NCBI GenBank assembly: GCA_036374135.1 | Contig: DASUUK010000046.1 | Location: 1-35,991, forward strand | Length of the DNA stretch: 35,991 bases | Reading direction: 5' to 3' | Origin: Euzebyales bacterium | GTDB taxonomy: Bacteria; Actinomycetota; Nitriliruptoria; Euzebyales; JAHELV01 | In this document: positions 8,534 to 16,073 of the stretch, piece after piece | Numbering within the stretch: position 1 is the first letter of the stretch | Layout: each line of letters starts with the position of its first letter | Notes under the pieces: generated by a model | What the model saw: the letters and a program-made list of their open reading frames with translations, nothing else | Databases searched by the model: none | What the model was told of the DNA's origin: nothing | Translations under genes and position numbers: made by a program

Positions 8534-9466
8534 TCACGGGTCCTGGCCGTCGGTCGCGCCGTCCGGATCGCCCACGTCCGCGATGAACGCTCCGACCTCG
8601 CGCACGAAGCGGTCGAACCGGTCGGCGGCGATGTGGTGCCCGCTGCCGGGGAAATGGACGTGCCGGCCGTCCCGCCAGTGGCCGGTCAGCGGGGTCGCGT
8701 CGACCTCGCCACCGGCGCCGGGCAGCATCGGTCGCGCCGTCAGCAGCAGGATCGGACAGTCGATCGCGGCGACCGCGTCGGGCGACGCCGCCAGTGACGC
8801 GCCGTCCGGATCGAGGTGACGGTACACGTCCAGATCGAACCGGGACTGGCCCTCGACGAACGTGACGTAGTCGACCTCGTGCCAGTCGACGTCCACACCC
8901 GGCGGCAGGAGCGTCAGCCCGGCGCGCATGCGCTGGTTGTGGGTCTGGGTGGGCAGTGCCCGCAGTGTCGCGAAGATCGGCGCCAGCCACGGCGGTGGCG
9001 CATCGACGTCGATCACAGGCGACGGCATCGGGACGAGCACGGGGTCGACCAGCACGACGCCCCGCATCCGGCCGCGGGCGGCCAGGAACCCCGCGACCTC
9101 GGCGCCGAGGGAGTGGCCGACCACGACCGGGCATTCGACGTCGGCGGCGTCGAGCACCGTGGTCACATCGTCGACGTGCACGCCGGTCGACGCGGTCGTG
9201 TGCACGCGGCCGGAACGGCCATGGCCGCGCAGGTCGGGCATCACCACCCGGTGGCTTGGAGCGAGCGCCTGCGCCGTGCGCAGCCACGACAGCCCGTCGA
9301 CCTGCAGTCCGTGCAGCAGCACGACCGGCGCGCCGTCGCCGCCGGTGTCGGTCCAGTGCAGTTCGGTTCCGTCGGCCGCGGTGGTGGTCGCGGTGCGCCA
9401 TCCCTCGGGCACCAGATCCACGAGCGGCCGGAACGTCGCGACCGTCTCGGCCTCCAGCTTGGGCAT
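8534..9466 (-). CDS. Alpha/beta hydrolase fold protein
   Basis: A 310-residue hydrolase. The oxyanion HG (residues 52-53 in VLLHGLQ), the nucleophile elbow GHSLGAE (Ser119), a late acidic strand (ILLLTARPM) and the catalytic His in the GSGHHI motif appear in the correct order, so the catalytic triad looks complete. There is no signal peptide. The ATG at 9466 has GAGGA about nine bases upstream and I prefer it to the ATG at 9499. The substrate is unknown; esterase, epoxide hydrolase and C-C hydrolase activities all share this frame. It is monocistronic. Confidence 0.9.
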   Translation of the reverse strand: MPKLEAETVATFRPLVDLVPEGWRTATTTAADGTELHWTDTGGDGAPVVLLHGLQVDGLSWLRTAQALAPSHRVVMPDLRGHGRSGRVHTTASTGVHVDDVTTVLDAADVECPVVVGHSLGAEVAGFLAARGRMRGVVLVDPVLVPMPSPVIDVDAPPPWLAPIFATLRALPTQTHNQRMRAGLTLLPPGVDVDWHEVDYVTFVEGQSRFDLDVYRHLDPDGASLAASPDAVAAIDCPILLLTARPMLPGAGGEVDATPLTGHWRDGRHVHFPGSGHHIAADRFDRFVREVGAFIADVGDPDGATDGQDP

Positions 9467-9895
9467 GATGGTCGTTCCTCGGTCGTTGTCGCGGGGCACG
9501 GTGTGTGCAGACGCCGGCGAACCGACGCGTTTGGCACGCTGGAGTCTCCAGGCTCCGGAAGGTCAAGAGGGACGTGACGACACATCTTGTGGGCGTCGGT
9601 GTCGGCGAGACCGACCAACTCCGATGCATGGCTCGAGCTTCGCCGAACTGCTGGCCGACGGAGGTTGCGCGAGGCCTGCGGCAGCGCAACGCGGGGCACG
9701 GGGCCGATGGGTCGCGGGCGACCGCGCGGGACGTTCGGGGCGGTACCGCACCACGCGTTCGACCGGCTCGTCGAGGCGCTCCGGGCGCGCCGGTCATGAG
9801 CGTAGCACTCGGATGTCGTCGTCGACGTCTTTCCGCGTCGCCTACACGAACGGCGCACCCCGAGACCTTCTGTCAGTGATGTCGGGAGCACGTTG
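9467..9895. other. 429-bp gap without a convincing gene
   Basis: Between the divergent hydrolase and sigma factor genes. Several open frames cross it on both strands but all read as Arg/Ala/Pro-rich noise without ribosome sites or motifs. It presumably holds the promoters of both flanking genes. The only structure I see is a short palindrome at 9539-9551 next to a TTGACC on the minus strand. Confidence 0.5.
9539..9551. promoter_or_regulatory. Palindrome CTGGAGTCTCCAG, possible operator
   Basis: A perfect 6+1+6 inverted repeat lies 73 bases upstream of the hydrolase ATG, ten bases downstream (minus strand) of a TTGACC that could be a -35 element (9566-9561). A dyad placed in the spacer region is reminiscent of MerR-type control. 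No good -10 element follows, so this is weak. Confidence 0.25.
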
Positions 9896-10384
9896 ATGGA
9901 CGAGGAGGAGGGCTATGAACGGTTCTTCGACTCGCACTACGACGCGGTGCGCCGCGCGGTGACGCTGGCGACCGGTGACACGGGCACGGCCGAGGACGCC
10001 ACGGCTGAGGCCTTCGCCCGTGCGTACCGACGCTGGGCACGGGTGTCGGGGATGGACGACCCGCGCGCATGGGTGTACGTCGTCGCGATGAACGTGGCGC
10101 GGCGCACCTACCGGCGGCGGCGCCTGGTGCCGTGGGGCGACCGGGACCGGCGTAGCAGTGTCGACGTCGCCGGCGAGGCCACCGACACGGCGGCCACCAC
10201 GATCCTGCTCGCCGGGCTGACCGACCGCCAGCGCAGCGCCGTCGTGCTGCGCTACCTGGCTGATCTGCCCTACGCGGACGTTGGACGCGCGATGGGGTGC
10301 GCGGAGTCGACCGCCCGCGCGACCGTGCACCAGGCGCTGACGCGCCTGCGAGCCGAGGTGACGGAGGCGACCGATGGATCGTGA
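9896..10384 (+). CDS. ECF-type RNA polymerase sigma factor
   Basis: A 162-residue sigma-70 family protein with only regions 2 and 4. Region 2 spans about residues 11-75 (core-binding and -10 recognition, with TAEDATAEAFARAY and the PRAWVYVVAMNVAR segment), and region 4 about 105-155 is a helix-turn-helix (LTDRQRSAVVLRYLADLPYADVG, then STARATVHQALTRLR). The start ATG 9896 follows GGGAG at seven bases. Its last 11 bases overlap the next gene, a membrane protein with a short cytoplasmic N-terminus, which is the usual arrangement of an ECF sigma factor and its anti-sigma partner. The group resembles actinobacterial SigE-like ECFs of the SigE/M-type family; the regulon is unknown. Confidence 0.93.
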   Translation: MDEEEGYERFFDSHYDAVRRAVTLATGDTGTAEDATAEAFARAYRRWARVSGMDDPRAWVYVVAMNVARRTYRRRRLVPWGDRDRRSSVDVAGEATDTAATTILLAGLTDRQRSAVVLRYLADLPYADVGRAMGCAESTARATVHQALTRLRAEVTEATDGS

Positions 10385-12002
10385 CGAGCTGCGTGCGAGG
10401 CTGCAGCGGGCGGCGGCCGCGCTGCCCGACGGGCCCGACGACGCCCGGGGAGGCGTCGGACGACGGGTGCGCCGGCACCGCCAGACGGCATCGCTGACCA
10501 TCCTCGCGGCCGTGCTGGCGCTCGCCCTGGCGGGCACGGTGCTCGTGCTGCCCGGATCGCAGGACGGCGCGGTCGAGTTCGCCGACTCGGTCCAGCCGTC
10601 ATCGGCGCCGTCCGACGCCGCCGCCGTCACCGATCCGGCGGTCACCGACGACACGGAGACCGCCACGGCGCAGGGCGTGGCCATGCCGTGCCGTCCGGTC
10701 GACGCGCCGCCACAGGACGGGGCGCAACTGGCGCGGGTGTACGTGCCGTGCGGGTCGTCGCAGGTCGGGTCCGCGCCCACCGTGGCCGTGCAGTACCGGT
10801 GGGTCGACGACCGCTCCCCCACCGCGCTCGTCGGTGCCGTGTTCGACTGCCCCGACGACGCCGAGCGCCGAGCGGGGCGGGTGTGCCTGCTCGACGACCC
10901 CGGTCAGAAGCCGGTGTCCGACGTGACGGTCTCCGGCGACGTCGCGCAGGTGACGTTGACCGACGCCATCCGCGAACTGGCGGAGACTGGCGGGACGGAG
11001 CAGATGTTCGACGCCCTGCGCGCGACGATCTTCGCCAACCTGCCCGACGTGGACCGCATCGACTACGCGCTGGCCGACGCGGGTGCGGGTGGCATCTGCG
11101 AGCTCGTCGGTGCCGCCGACGGCTGCGAGGTCGCCACCCGGGACGACTGGGCCAGCCGACCGGACGGATGGCGCCAGGCGTCGGCCGCCGAGCCACTACA
11201 GGTCGGCACGTTCGGTGGGACGCGACCCACCGGGCCGGTGCAGGTCGACGACGTGGTGGTCGAGACCGACGGCTGGAACGGCAGCGAGGTGCGGGCGCTC
11301 GACGCCGGGACCGGCGAGGAGCGCTGGACCCACACGCTGGAGGGGCCGACCAACGACGCGTACGTCGCCGGACAGCACCCCGACGGGCTCGTGCTGGTCG
11401 CGCCGTCGATCGGCGACGTGACCGCGCTCGACGCCTCCACGGGCGAAGTGATGTGGATGTGGTACGAGAAGCCCAAGGACATCGCGCCCGGTCCCCCGGC
11501 GGTCGCCGACGGCGTCGTCTACTTCCTCGGCAGCTTCACCAACGAGGGCAACGACCGGGCGCCGGTGGTCACGGCCGTCGATGGCCAGAGCGGTCGGATC
11601 CTGTGGGAGACCGAGCTGCAGTCGGGCACCGAACTGCAGTGGTCACCCCCGACCGTCGCCGGTGATCTGGTGCTGGTCTCCGACACGACCGGCACGGAGG
11701 GTGGCGAGGCGCACCTGACGGCGCTGCGGCGCGACGACGGCGAGTTCGCCTGGACGGTGCCGTACGCCCGTGGACAGCAGGGCTTCCACAGCGTGCAGCC
11801 ACTGGTGACCGACGGCGTCGCGGTCGCGGCCAACGGCACGTTGCTGTACGGCATCGACGTGGCCCAGGGACGGCAGCTGTGGCGTCGGCAGGCCGGCAGC
11901 GTCGCCATGCTGTTCGGCGTGACCGACGGCGGCGTCCTGGCCGACGCCGGGCGCGGCCTGGAGGTGATCGACGCGGTGACCGGCAGGGGCCGACGTCCAT
12001 GA
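10374..12002 (+). CDS. Putative anti-sigma membrane protein with GerMN-like and PQQ-like propeller domains
   Basis: A 542-residue protein starting within the sigma gene (11-base overlap). A short Arg-rich cytoplasmic N-terminus (1-38) is followed by one transmembrane helix (about 39-60), an acidic Ala/Ser/Pro linker, a GerMN-like domain (about 110-225, with the VTVSGDVAQVTLTDA strand and a FANLPDVDRIDYAL segment), and a C-terminal PQQ/quinoprotein-like beta-propeller. At least five propeller blades are visible as LDAxTGEExW-type repeats (for example LDAGTGEERW, LDASTGEVMW, VDGQSGRILW). The propeller would lie outside the cell. There is no zinc-binding HxxxCxxC anti-sigma motif in the N-terminus, so sigma binding is inferred only from gene order and topology. 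An extracytoplasmic sensor is the simplest reading. Confidence 0.8.
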   Translation: MDRDELRARLQRAAAALPDGPDDARGGVGRRVRRHRQTASLTILAAVLALALAGTVLVLPGSQDGAVEFADSVQPSSAPSDAAAVTDPAVTDDTETATAQGVAMPCRPVDAPPQDGAQLARVYVPCGSSQVGSAPTVAVQYRWVDDRSPTALVGAVFDCPDDAERRAGRVCLLDDPGQKPVSDVTVSGDVAQVTLTDAIRELAETGGTEQMFDALRATIFANLPDVDRIDYALADAGAGGICELVGAADGCEVATRDDWASRPDGWRQASAAEPLQVGTFGGTRPTGPVQVDDVVVETDGWNGSEVRALDAGTGEERWTHTLEGPTNDAYVAGQHPDGLVLVAPSIGDVTALDASTGEVMWMWYEKPKDIAPGPPAVADGVVYFLGSFTNEGNDRAPVVTAVDGQSGRILWETELQSGTELQWSPPTVAGDLVLVSDTTGTEGGEAHLTALRRDDGEFAWTVPYARGQQGFHSVQPLVTDGVAVAANGTLLYGIDVAQGRQLWRRQAGSVAMLFGVTDGGVLADAGRGLEVIDAVTGRGRRP

Positions 12003-12069
12003 CCGGCGGCGTCGGTATGGCAACGTTGCCGGCGCCGACTCCCAACGCGGCGTACGATGCGGCGATCTC

Positions 12070-12654
12070 ATGGCTGACGACGCACACGACCTGCCTGCCG
12101 ACCTGCCACAACCGGTCGACGACGGCGCCGCCGACCATCTCGACGGCGCGGCGCTGCCTGCCACGCGGCTGCTGGCGACCGACGGATCGCACGTCGACCT
12201 GACGCAGGTGGGGGCAGGGTGGACGGTGCTGTACGTCTACCCGCGCACCGGGGTGCCCGGGCAGGCGCTGCCCACCGGGTGGGATCGGATCCCCGGCGCA
12301 CGCGGCTGCACGCCCCAGTCCTGCAGCTTCCGCGACGTCCACGGCGAGCTGACCGAACTGGGCGCGACCGTGTTCGGTCTGAGCACGCAGGCTCACGACG
12401 AACAGGTCGCGTTCGCGGAGCGCGAGCACATCCCGTTCCTGTTGCTGAGCGACCCCGACCGGGCGGTGGGCGCCGCGCTGCGTCTGCCGACGTTCGAGGC
12501 CGATGGAATCGTCGCCTACAAGCGCCTCACGCTGATCGCCCGCGACGGGCTGATCGCCCACGTCCGCTACCCGGTGTTCCCGCCGGAGGACGACGGCGAC
12601 CAGGTCGTCGCGTGGCTGCACCGCGCCGCCGGCGCCGACGCGTCGCCAGGTTGA
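12070..12654 (+). CDS. Peroxiredoxin, BCP/PrxQ-like (AhpC/TSA family)
   Basis: A 194-residue thioredoxin-fold peroxidase. The motif GCTPQSCSFRD places a peroxidatic Cys80 and a second Cys85 with the five-residue spacing of the E. coli Bcp type, suggesting an atypical two-cysteine mechanism. The family's usual YPxxxTPGCT strand is interrupted: YPRTGVPG is separated from GCT by about 15 inserted residues (GQALPTGWDRIPGAR). The remainder (VFGLSTQ, FLLLSDPD, RLTLIARDGLI) is standard. A 35-residue acidic N-terminal extension precedes the domain. It is cytoplasmic and reduces organic or hydrogen peroxide with thioredoxin-like donors. It is 67 bases after the anti-sigma gene and may be co-transcribed with it. 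Confidence 0.9.
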   Translation: MADDAHDLPADLPQPVDDGAADHLDGAALPATRLLATDGSHVDLTQVGAGWTVLYVYPRTGVPGQALPTGWDRIPGARGCTPQSCSFRDVHGELTELGATVFGLSTQAHDEQVAFAEREHIPFLLLSDPDRAVGAALRLPTFEADGIVAYKRLTLIARDGLIAHVRYPVFPPEDDGDQVVAWLHRAAGADASPG

Positions 12655-12727
12655 CCGCGGCGATCGGTGCGGCGCCCGCGCGGCGGGCGGACGTGGGGGT
12701 GCTCGACATGCGGCGACCTCGTCGGCG

Positions 12728-13072
12728 TCAGAGCGGCTCGACGTCGAACGGGCCGTCGAAGATGACCACGAACAGGCACGGCCCGTCACCCGCCGGTTCG
12801 TGACGCATGGGCTCGCCCGCTGGGAAGTGGCAGTAGCCGCCGGGACCGACCGTCTGGTCATTGACGGCCAGCCGTCCGTCCAGGACGACGATCGTGTGGG
12901 CCGCCGTGTGGCGATGCGGCTGCGCGACGAGGCCCGCGGGGTAACGCACGAGGAAGTGCTCCACGCCGGAGGCGGGGTCCCGGTGGAGCGTCCGCAGGCC
13001 GATCGGACGGTCGTAGATCACGGGCTGCGAACTGTCGAGCTCGAGGCCGTGCACGTCGTCGACGATGATCAT
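12728..13072 (-). CDS. Small cupin-domain protein
   Basis: A 114-residue single-domain cupin. The first metal motif reads PHRHTAAHTIVVLDG (two His and a later His in the correct order), and the second motif spans GGYCHFPAGEPMRHEP with a further His. ATG 13072 (MIIVDDVHGLEL) is preceded by AAAGG at eight bases; the frame is open far upstream, across the genes on the other strand, but that is a high-GC shadow. It probably binds a divalent metal and could be an isomerase, dioxygenase or sugar/aroma-compound binding protein; the family is too broad to choose. It is convergent with the peroxiredoxin gene. Confidence 0.88.
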   Translation of the reverse strand: MIIVDDVHGLELDSSQPVIYDRPIGLRTLHRDPASGVEHFLVRYPAGLVAQPHRHTAAHTIVVLDGRLAVNDQTVGPGGYCHFPAGEPMRHEPAGDGPCLFVVIFDGPFDVEPL

Positions 13073-13107
13073 TCGCGGCGCCTTTCGTCGCGATCCAGGA
13101 GGCGCAG

Positions 13108-13428
13108 ATGAACGGGTTTCGAGGAGATCACCGTGTGTGTCGGGCGCGGCGTTGCTCGTCGCTACAAGCGGTTCGTCCGACGGCGGGTCGCCAGGTGGCG
13201 CCACCACAGTGGTGACGCCACGCGGTACGAGATCTACACGGTCTACGTCACGCGCAAGGACAACTACGCCGTGCACACCAAGGTGCGCGGTGACCTGTTG
13301 CCCGGTGGCGACGCGACGCTCGACGTCTACGCCAGCCTGGACGAGCTGACCGCCAACGTCCACCCGAGCTGGCCGAGATCGTCCGCGAAGCCGAGCAGGA
13401 GCCCGAGGTCGAGACCCTGGACATCTGA
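13108..13428 (+). pseudogene. Small gene of unknown function, apparently frameshifted
   Basis: A perfect AGGAGG (13097-13102) precedes ATG 13108, but that frame closes after 35 codons. Protein-like sequence continues in the next frame from about 13119 (EEITVCVGRGVARRYKRF, then RYEIYTVYVTRKDNYAVHTK and GDLLPGGDATLDVYASLDEL) and then switches back at about 13365 into ELAEIVREAEQEPEVETLDI with a TGA at 13426. One base too many in TTT (near 13117-13119) and one G too few near 13365 would restore a single frame of about 106 residues. An alternative start is GTG 13133 after GAGGAG, which leaves only the second shift. I do not recognise the product. Either the gene is decaying or the sequence carries indel errors. 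Confidence 0.5.
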
Positions 13429-13454
13429 CGCGCCAGGGGCGGGTGCCCGACCGT

Positions 13455-13597
13455 TCAGATGGCGCGTCGCCGCACCGTCTGGACGATGTCGACGCGGCGC
13501 AGGGCCCGCAGACCGGGCACCTGCGACAGCAGCGCCGCCACGACGATGCCGCCCGTCGCGCGCTGTCGCAGCGCCGTTCCGCGCCTACCATCGAGGC
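13455..13597 (-). pseudogene. Possible 3' remnant of an unknown gene
   Basis: On the minus strand a stretch ending in TGA (13457-13455) reads like real protein: TGGIVVAALLSQVPGLRAL followed by RRVDIVQTVRRRAI. Third positions are over 90% G/C. No start codon is available before it runs into the start of the yccF-like gene on the other strand, so if real it is a 5'-truncated fragment. It may equally be a chance open frame. Confidence 0.25.
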
Positions 13598-14035
13598 ATG
13601 GCGTTCCTGGGCAATCTGCTGTGGCTGGTGCTCGCCGGATGGTGGGTGGCGCTGGCCTACGTCGTCGCCGGCGTGGTCAACATGATCACGATCATCGGGA
13701 TCCCGTTCGGCATCCAGGCCTTCAAGCTCGCGGGCTATGCCCTGTGGCCATTCGGCCGCGTGGTCGTCACGACCGAGACCGGCTACGGCGCCCTGGCGAT
13801 CATCGGCAACGTGATCTGGCTGGTGTTGACCGGCTGGGAGCTCGCGCTGGCGCATCTGATCGCCGGCGTCCTGCTGTGCCTGACGATCGTCGGGATCCCC
13901 TTGGGCATCGCCAGCTTCAAGATGACCTGGCTCGCGCTCGTGCCGTTCGGCAAGCGCGTCGTGCCCGAGGGTTCGATCAGCCGCGACGTCACCGTCGCCC
14001 ATGGCGGTGTCCCCCAACGCGCCGCTGCGGCATAG
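13598..14035 (+). CDS. YccF (DUF307) domain inner-membrane protein
   Basis: A 145-residue protein made of two YccF repeats. Each has a GNLLWLVLAGWW / GNVIWLVLTGWE segment followed by a membrane helix and a TIIGIPFGIQAFKLA / TIVGIPLGIASFKM motif, then a WPFGR / VPFGK element. Four membrane segments are expected. The internal repeat (about residues 4-60 and 68-124) is characteristic of the family; the function is unknown. The start ATG 13598 is fixed by the family N-terminus (MAFLGNLLWL), although the ribosome site is weak. The last 15 residues are polar. Confidence 0.92.
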   Translation: MAFLGNLLWLVLAGWWVALAYVVAGVVNMITIIGIPFGIQAFKLAGYALWPFGRVVVTTETGYGALAIIGNVIWLVLTGWELALAHLIAGVLLCLTIVGIPLGIASFKMTWLALVPFGKRVVPEGSISRDVTVAHGGVPQRAAAA

Positions 14036-14100
14036 CACCCGCGGTCCGTGAGGCCGAGTACAGATGCGCGAACAGAAGCGACAGCGAGGACTGACCCACC

Positions 14101-14490
14101 GTGGACAACGACGAAGCCCGACGACTGCTGCACGCCGAGCGCGAGCGCCTGCAGGAACTGCTCGGCGACAGCGCTGACGATGTGGTCGGTCAGCTCGACG
14201 CCGACGGCGGCGCCGGCGGCGCAGACGCCGCCAAGGAGATCGTCGACCGGGAGCTGGAGCGCTCGGAGCTGCGCCAGTTGCACGCCGAGTTGCAGGAGGT
14301 GGACGCGGCGCTCGCCCGCGTCGACGAGGGCACCTACGGCCTGTCGGAGGTCAGCGGCGAGCCGATCCCCGACGAGCGCCTGCGCGCGCAGCCGACCGCG
14401 ACGCGGACCGTCGAGGAGCAGGAGGCCGCCGACAAGCTCGGCCGCGCAAGCAGCGCGAGCAACCCCGATCTCCGGAGCCGGCCGCGCTGA
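14101..14490 (+). CDS. DksA/TraR-like protein without zinc-binding cysteines
   Basis: A 129-residue protein starting at GTG 14101. An N-terminal helical hairpin with the LLHAERERLQELL and RELERSELRQLHAELQEVDAALARVDEGTYG segments matches the coiled coil of DksA/TraR zinc-finger proteins. In the family the next part is YGxCxxCGxPIxxxRLxAxPxAxxCxxC; here it reads YGLSEVSGEPIPDERLRAQPTATRTVEEQ, so all four cysteine positions are replaced (Leu-Ser, Val-Ser, Thr and later). The fold and the acidic coiled-coil tip may still enter the RNA polymerase secondary channel, but zinc cannot bind. It is a stand-alone gene after yccF. Confidence 0.82.
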   Translation: MDNDEARRLLHAERERLQELLGDSADDVVGQLDADGGAGGADAAKEIVDRELERSELRQLHAELQEVDAALARVDEGTYGLSEVSGEPIPDERLRAQPTATRTVEEQEAADKLGRASSASNPDLRSRPR

Positions 14491-14705
14491 CGGACGGCTC
14501 GGCCAGACGAGCGATGTATCCGTCGCCTCCGGCTGACGAGCGTTGAGCACACCATCCTCGCGGTACGGGTCGGCGCGGGCGGACCGGGCGCTAGGATCCA
14601 GCGACGCTGAGATCGAGGTCTGGAGCCATCACGACGACGCCGTTCCCGATCCGGCTCGATCACAGCCGAGTCGCGACAGGGATCACGCTGCATGCTGCTG
14701 ACGAC

Positions 14706-15374
14706 GTGCCCGCCGGGTTGGCGGCGCTCGGCCTCGACCCACCGCGACCGGTGATCGTGCTCGTCGGCGGGGCCGGCGGACTCGACGACGACGCCGGCGC
14801 GAACCTGCGCCGGCTGTTCAGCGATGGCCTCGTGGCGACCGCGGTGCGCGCAGGGGCCGTGGCGGTTGACGGTGGGACACGGTCAGGGGTCATGCGTCTG
14901 CTCGGTGAAGCGCATCACGCGGCCGGGGCGCGGACCCCGCTCGTCGGCGTCGCGGCGGTCGGCACCGTCGTCATCCCCGACATGCCGCAACCGAGCGAGG
15001 ACGCGGCGCCCCTCGAGCCGCATCACACCCACTTCGTGCTCGTGCCCGGTGACGAATGGGGCGCGGAGGCACCGTGGATCAGCGACGTGGCCACCGCGCT
15101 CGCCAGTGGTGTGCCGTCGGTCACCGTGCTCGTCAACGGCGGCGAGATCGCGTACGACGATATCGCCCGCAGCATTGACGCTGGCCGCCCCGTGCTCACC
15201 GTCGCGGGCACGGGCCGCACGGCCGACCAGTTGGCGGCGGCGCTCAGGGGCGAGGACGCCGATCCGCGTGCCGTCACATTGGCCCGGTCCGGGATGGTGC
15301 GTGCCGTGCCGCTCGACGATCCGCGGGCAGTCGGGCAGATGCTCGCCGGTCTGCTCGATGCTGGCGCGCCGTAG
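14706..15374 (+). CDS. Prokaryotic TRPM-type SLOG (LSDAT) domain protein
   Basis: A Rossmannoid SLOG-superfamily domain of at least 222 residues. The P-loop-like VIVLVGGAGGLDDD, the AVDGGTRSGVMRLLGEA helix start and the later VLVNGGEI and PVLTVAGTGRTADQL motifs match the LSDAT family, related to the N-terminal domain of animal TRPM channels and thought to sense or process nucleotide-derived ligands. The first standard start codon is GTG 14706, but protein-like in-frame sequence reaches back to 14628 (ITTTPFPIRLDHSRVATGI), where an ATC sits where an ATG would be expected; upstream stop codons (TAG 14592) leave no other ATG or GTG. The start is thus unresolved. There is no membrane segment. It lies next to a protease-rich island. 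Confidence 0.8.
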   Translation: MPAGLAALGLDPPRPVIVLVGGAGGLDDDAGANLRRLFSDGLVATAVRAGAVAVDGGTRSGVMRLLGEAHHAAGARTPLVGVAAVGTVVIPDMPQPSEDAAPLEPHHTHFVLVPGDEWGAEAPWISDVATALASGVPSVTVLVNGGEIAYDDIARSIDAGRPVLTVAGTGRTADQLAAALRGEDADPRAVTLARSGMVRAVPLDDPRAVGQMLAGLLDAGAP

Positions 15375-15398
15375 CGACCATGGGCGATCTGCATCCGC

Positions 15399-15896
15399 TC
15401 AGCCCGGATCATGGCGGCCGACGTGCTCGACAGGCCACCGCCGGCCCCGTGCGGCGACGCAGCGGTCTCTGAGCCGCGTCGCCGTGACATCGGAGCAGTT
15501 GCCTCCGTACGTGTCCAGGTTGGCGCGGAAGAAGCGGGTGGGGGCGTTGTCGCGGACCACGGCGCCGGGAGCGTACTTCTTCGGCAGGCCCGACGGATGC
15601 CCGATGACGTGCACCGCAGCGTTGTCCGGAACCTTCCCGAAGCGCACGTTGGCGAGGGACGCGTCGTTGACGCAGTGCGCCGCCGTCGCGACCAGACTGG
15701 GGTCGACGAGGAAGCCCGTGCAGAACGCGATGGTCGGCTGCTCACGGAACGGCTCGGTGGAGCACAGATCGCGGTCGTCGCCGAACGTCGGTCCCGAGAG
15801 CGTCGAGGTGCCGTCGCCGTTGTCGGTGATGGATCCGGCGGACACCAGCGTGACGACGCGGTGGTCGACCTGCGCTGTTCGTACGTCCGACGCCAT
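15399..15896 (-). pseudogene. Broken trypsin-like serine protease (V8/S1-type)
   Basis: The start ATG 15896 has a good AGGAG ribosome site and the N-terminal half is normal, with the catalytic histidine in VATAAHCV (His74). Then LANVRF joins directly to GKVPDNAAVHVIGHPSG at about residue 86: the 50-70 residues that normally carry the catalytic aspartate are missing, in frame (junction near nt 15640). The distal part runs normally to NLDTYGGN, where the active-site serine motif GGNSGSP should follow, but the frame instead continues into unrelated sequence for 30 codons. Two of three catalytic residues are gone, so the product cannot be an active protease. It lies 3' of the S8-MBL pair on the same strand, with its own ribosome site 178 bases after the MBL stop. 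Confidence 0.72.
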
Positions 15897-16073
15897 TGCG
15901 CTCTCCTGCCTCGTTTCCGACAACCGCGGCCGTGTGACAGGCACCCGGCCCACGGCGCTGCCACCGGTCAGAACGGCAACCGACCGCGTAGATACGCCGC
16001 ACGCGCCAGCGGGGCCGCAGCTGGGCGACCGCCGCGACCATTGACGTCGTCCCCGGGTGGCCCGGGCGAGGCC

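Noticed and set aside
13133-14035. One long plus-strand frame fusing the small frameshifted gene with the YccF protein
   Set aside because: The stretch between 13370 and 13597 is Pro/Arg/Ser-rich noise, the frame of the small gene shifts near 13365, and the YccF family starts at MAFLGNLLWL (13598).
12728-14038. A 436-residue minus-strand frame containing the cupin
   Set aside because: Cupin homology and a good ribosome site start at 13072; the upstream part is antisense to yccF and the small gene.
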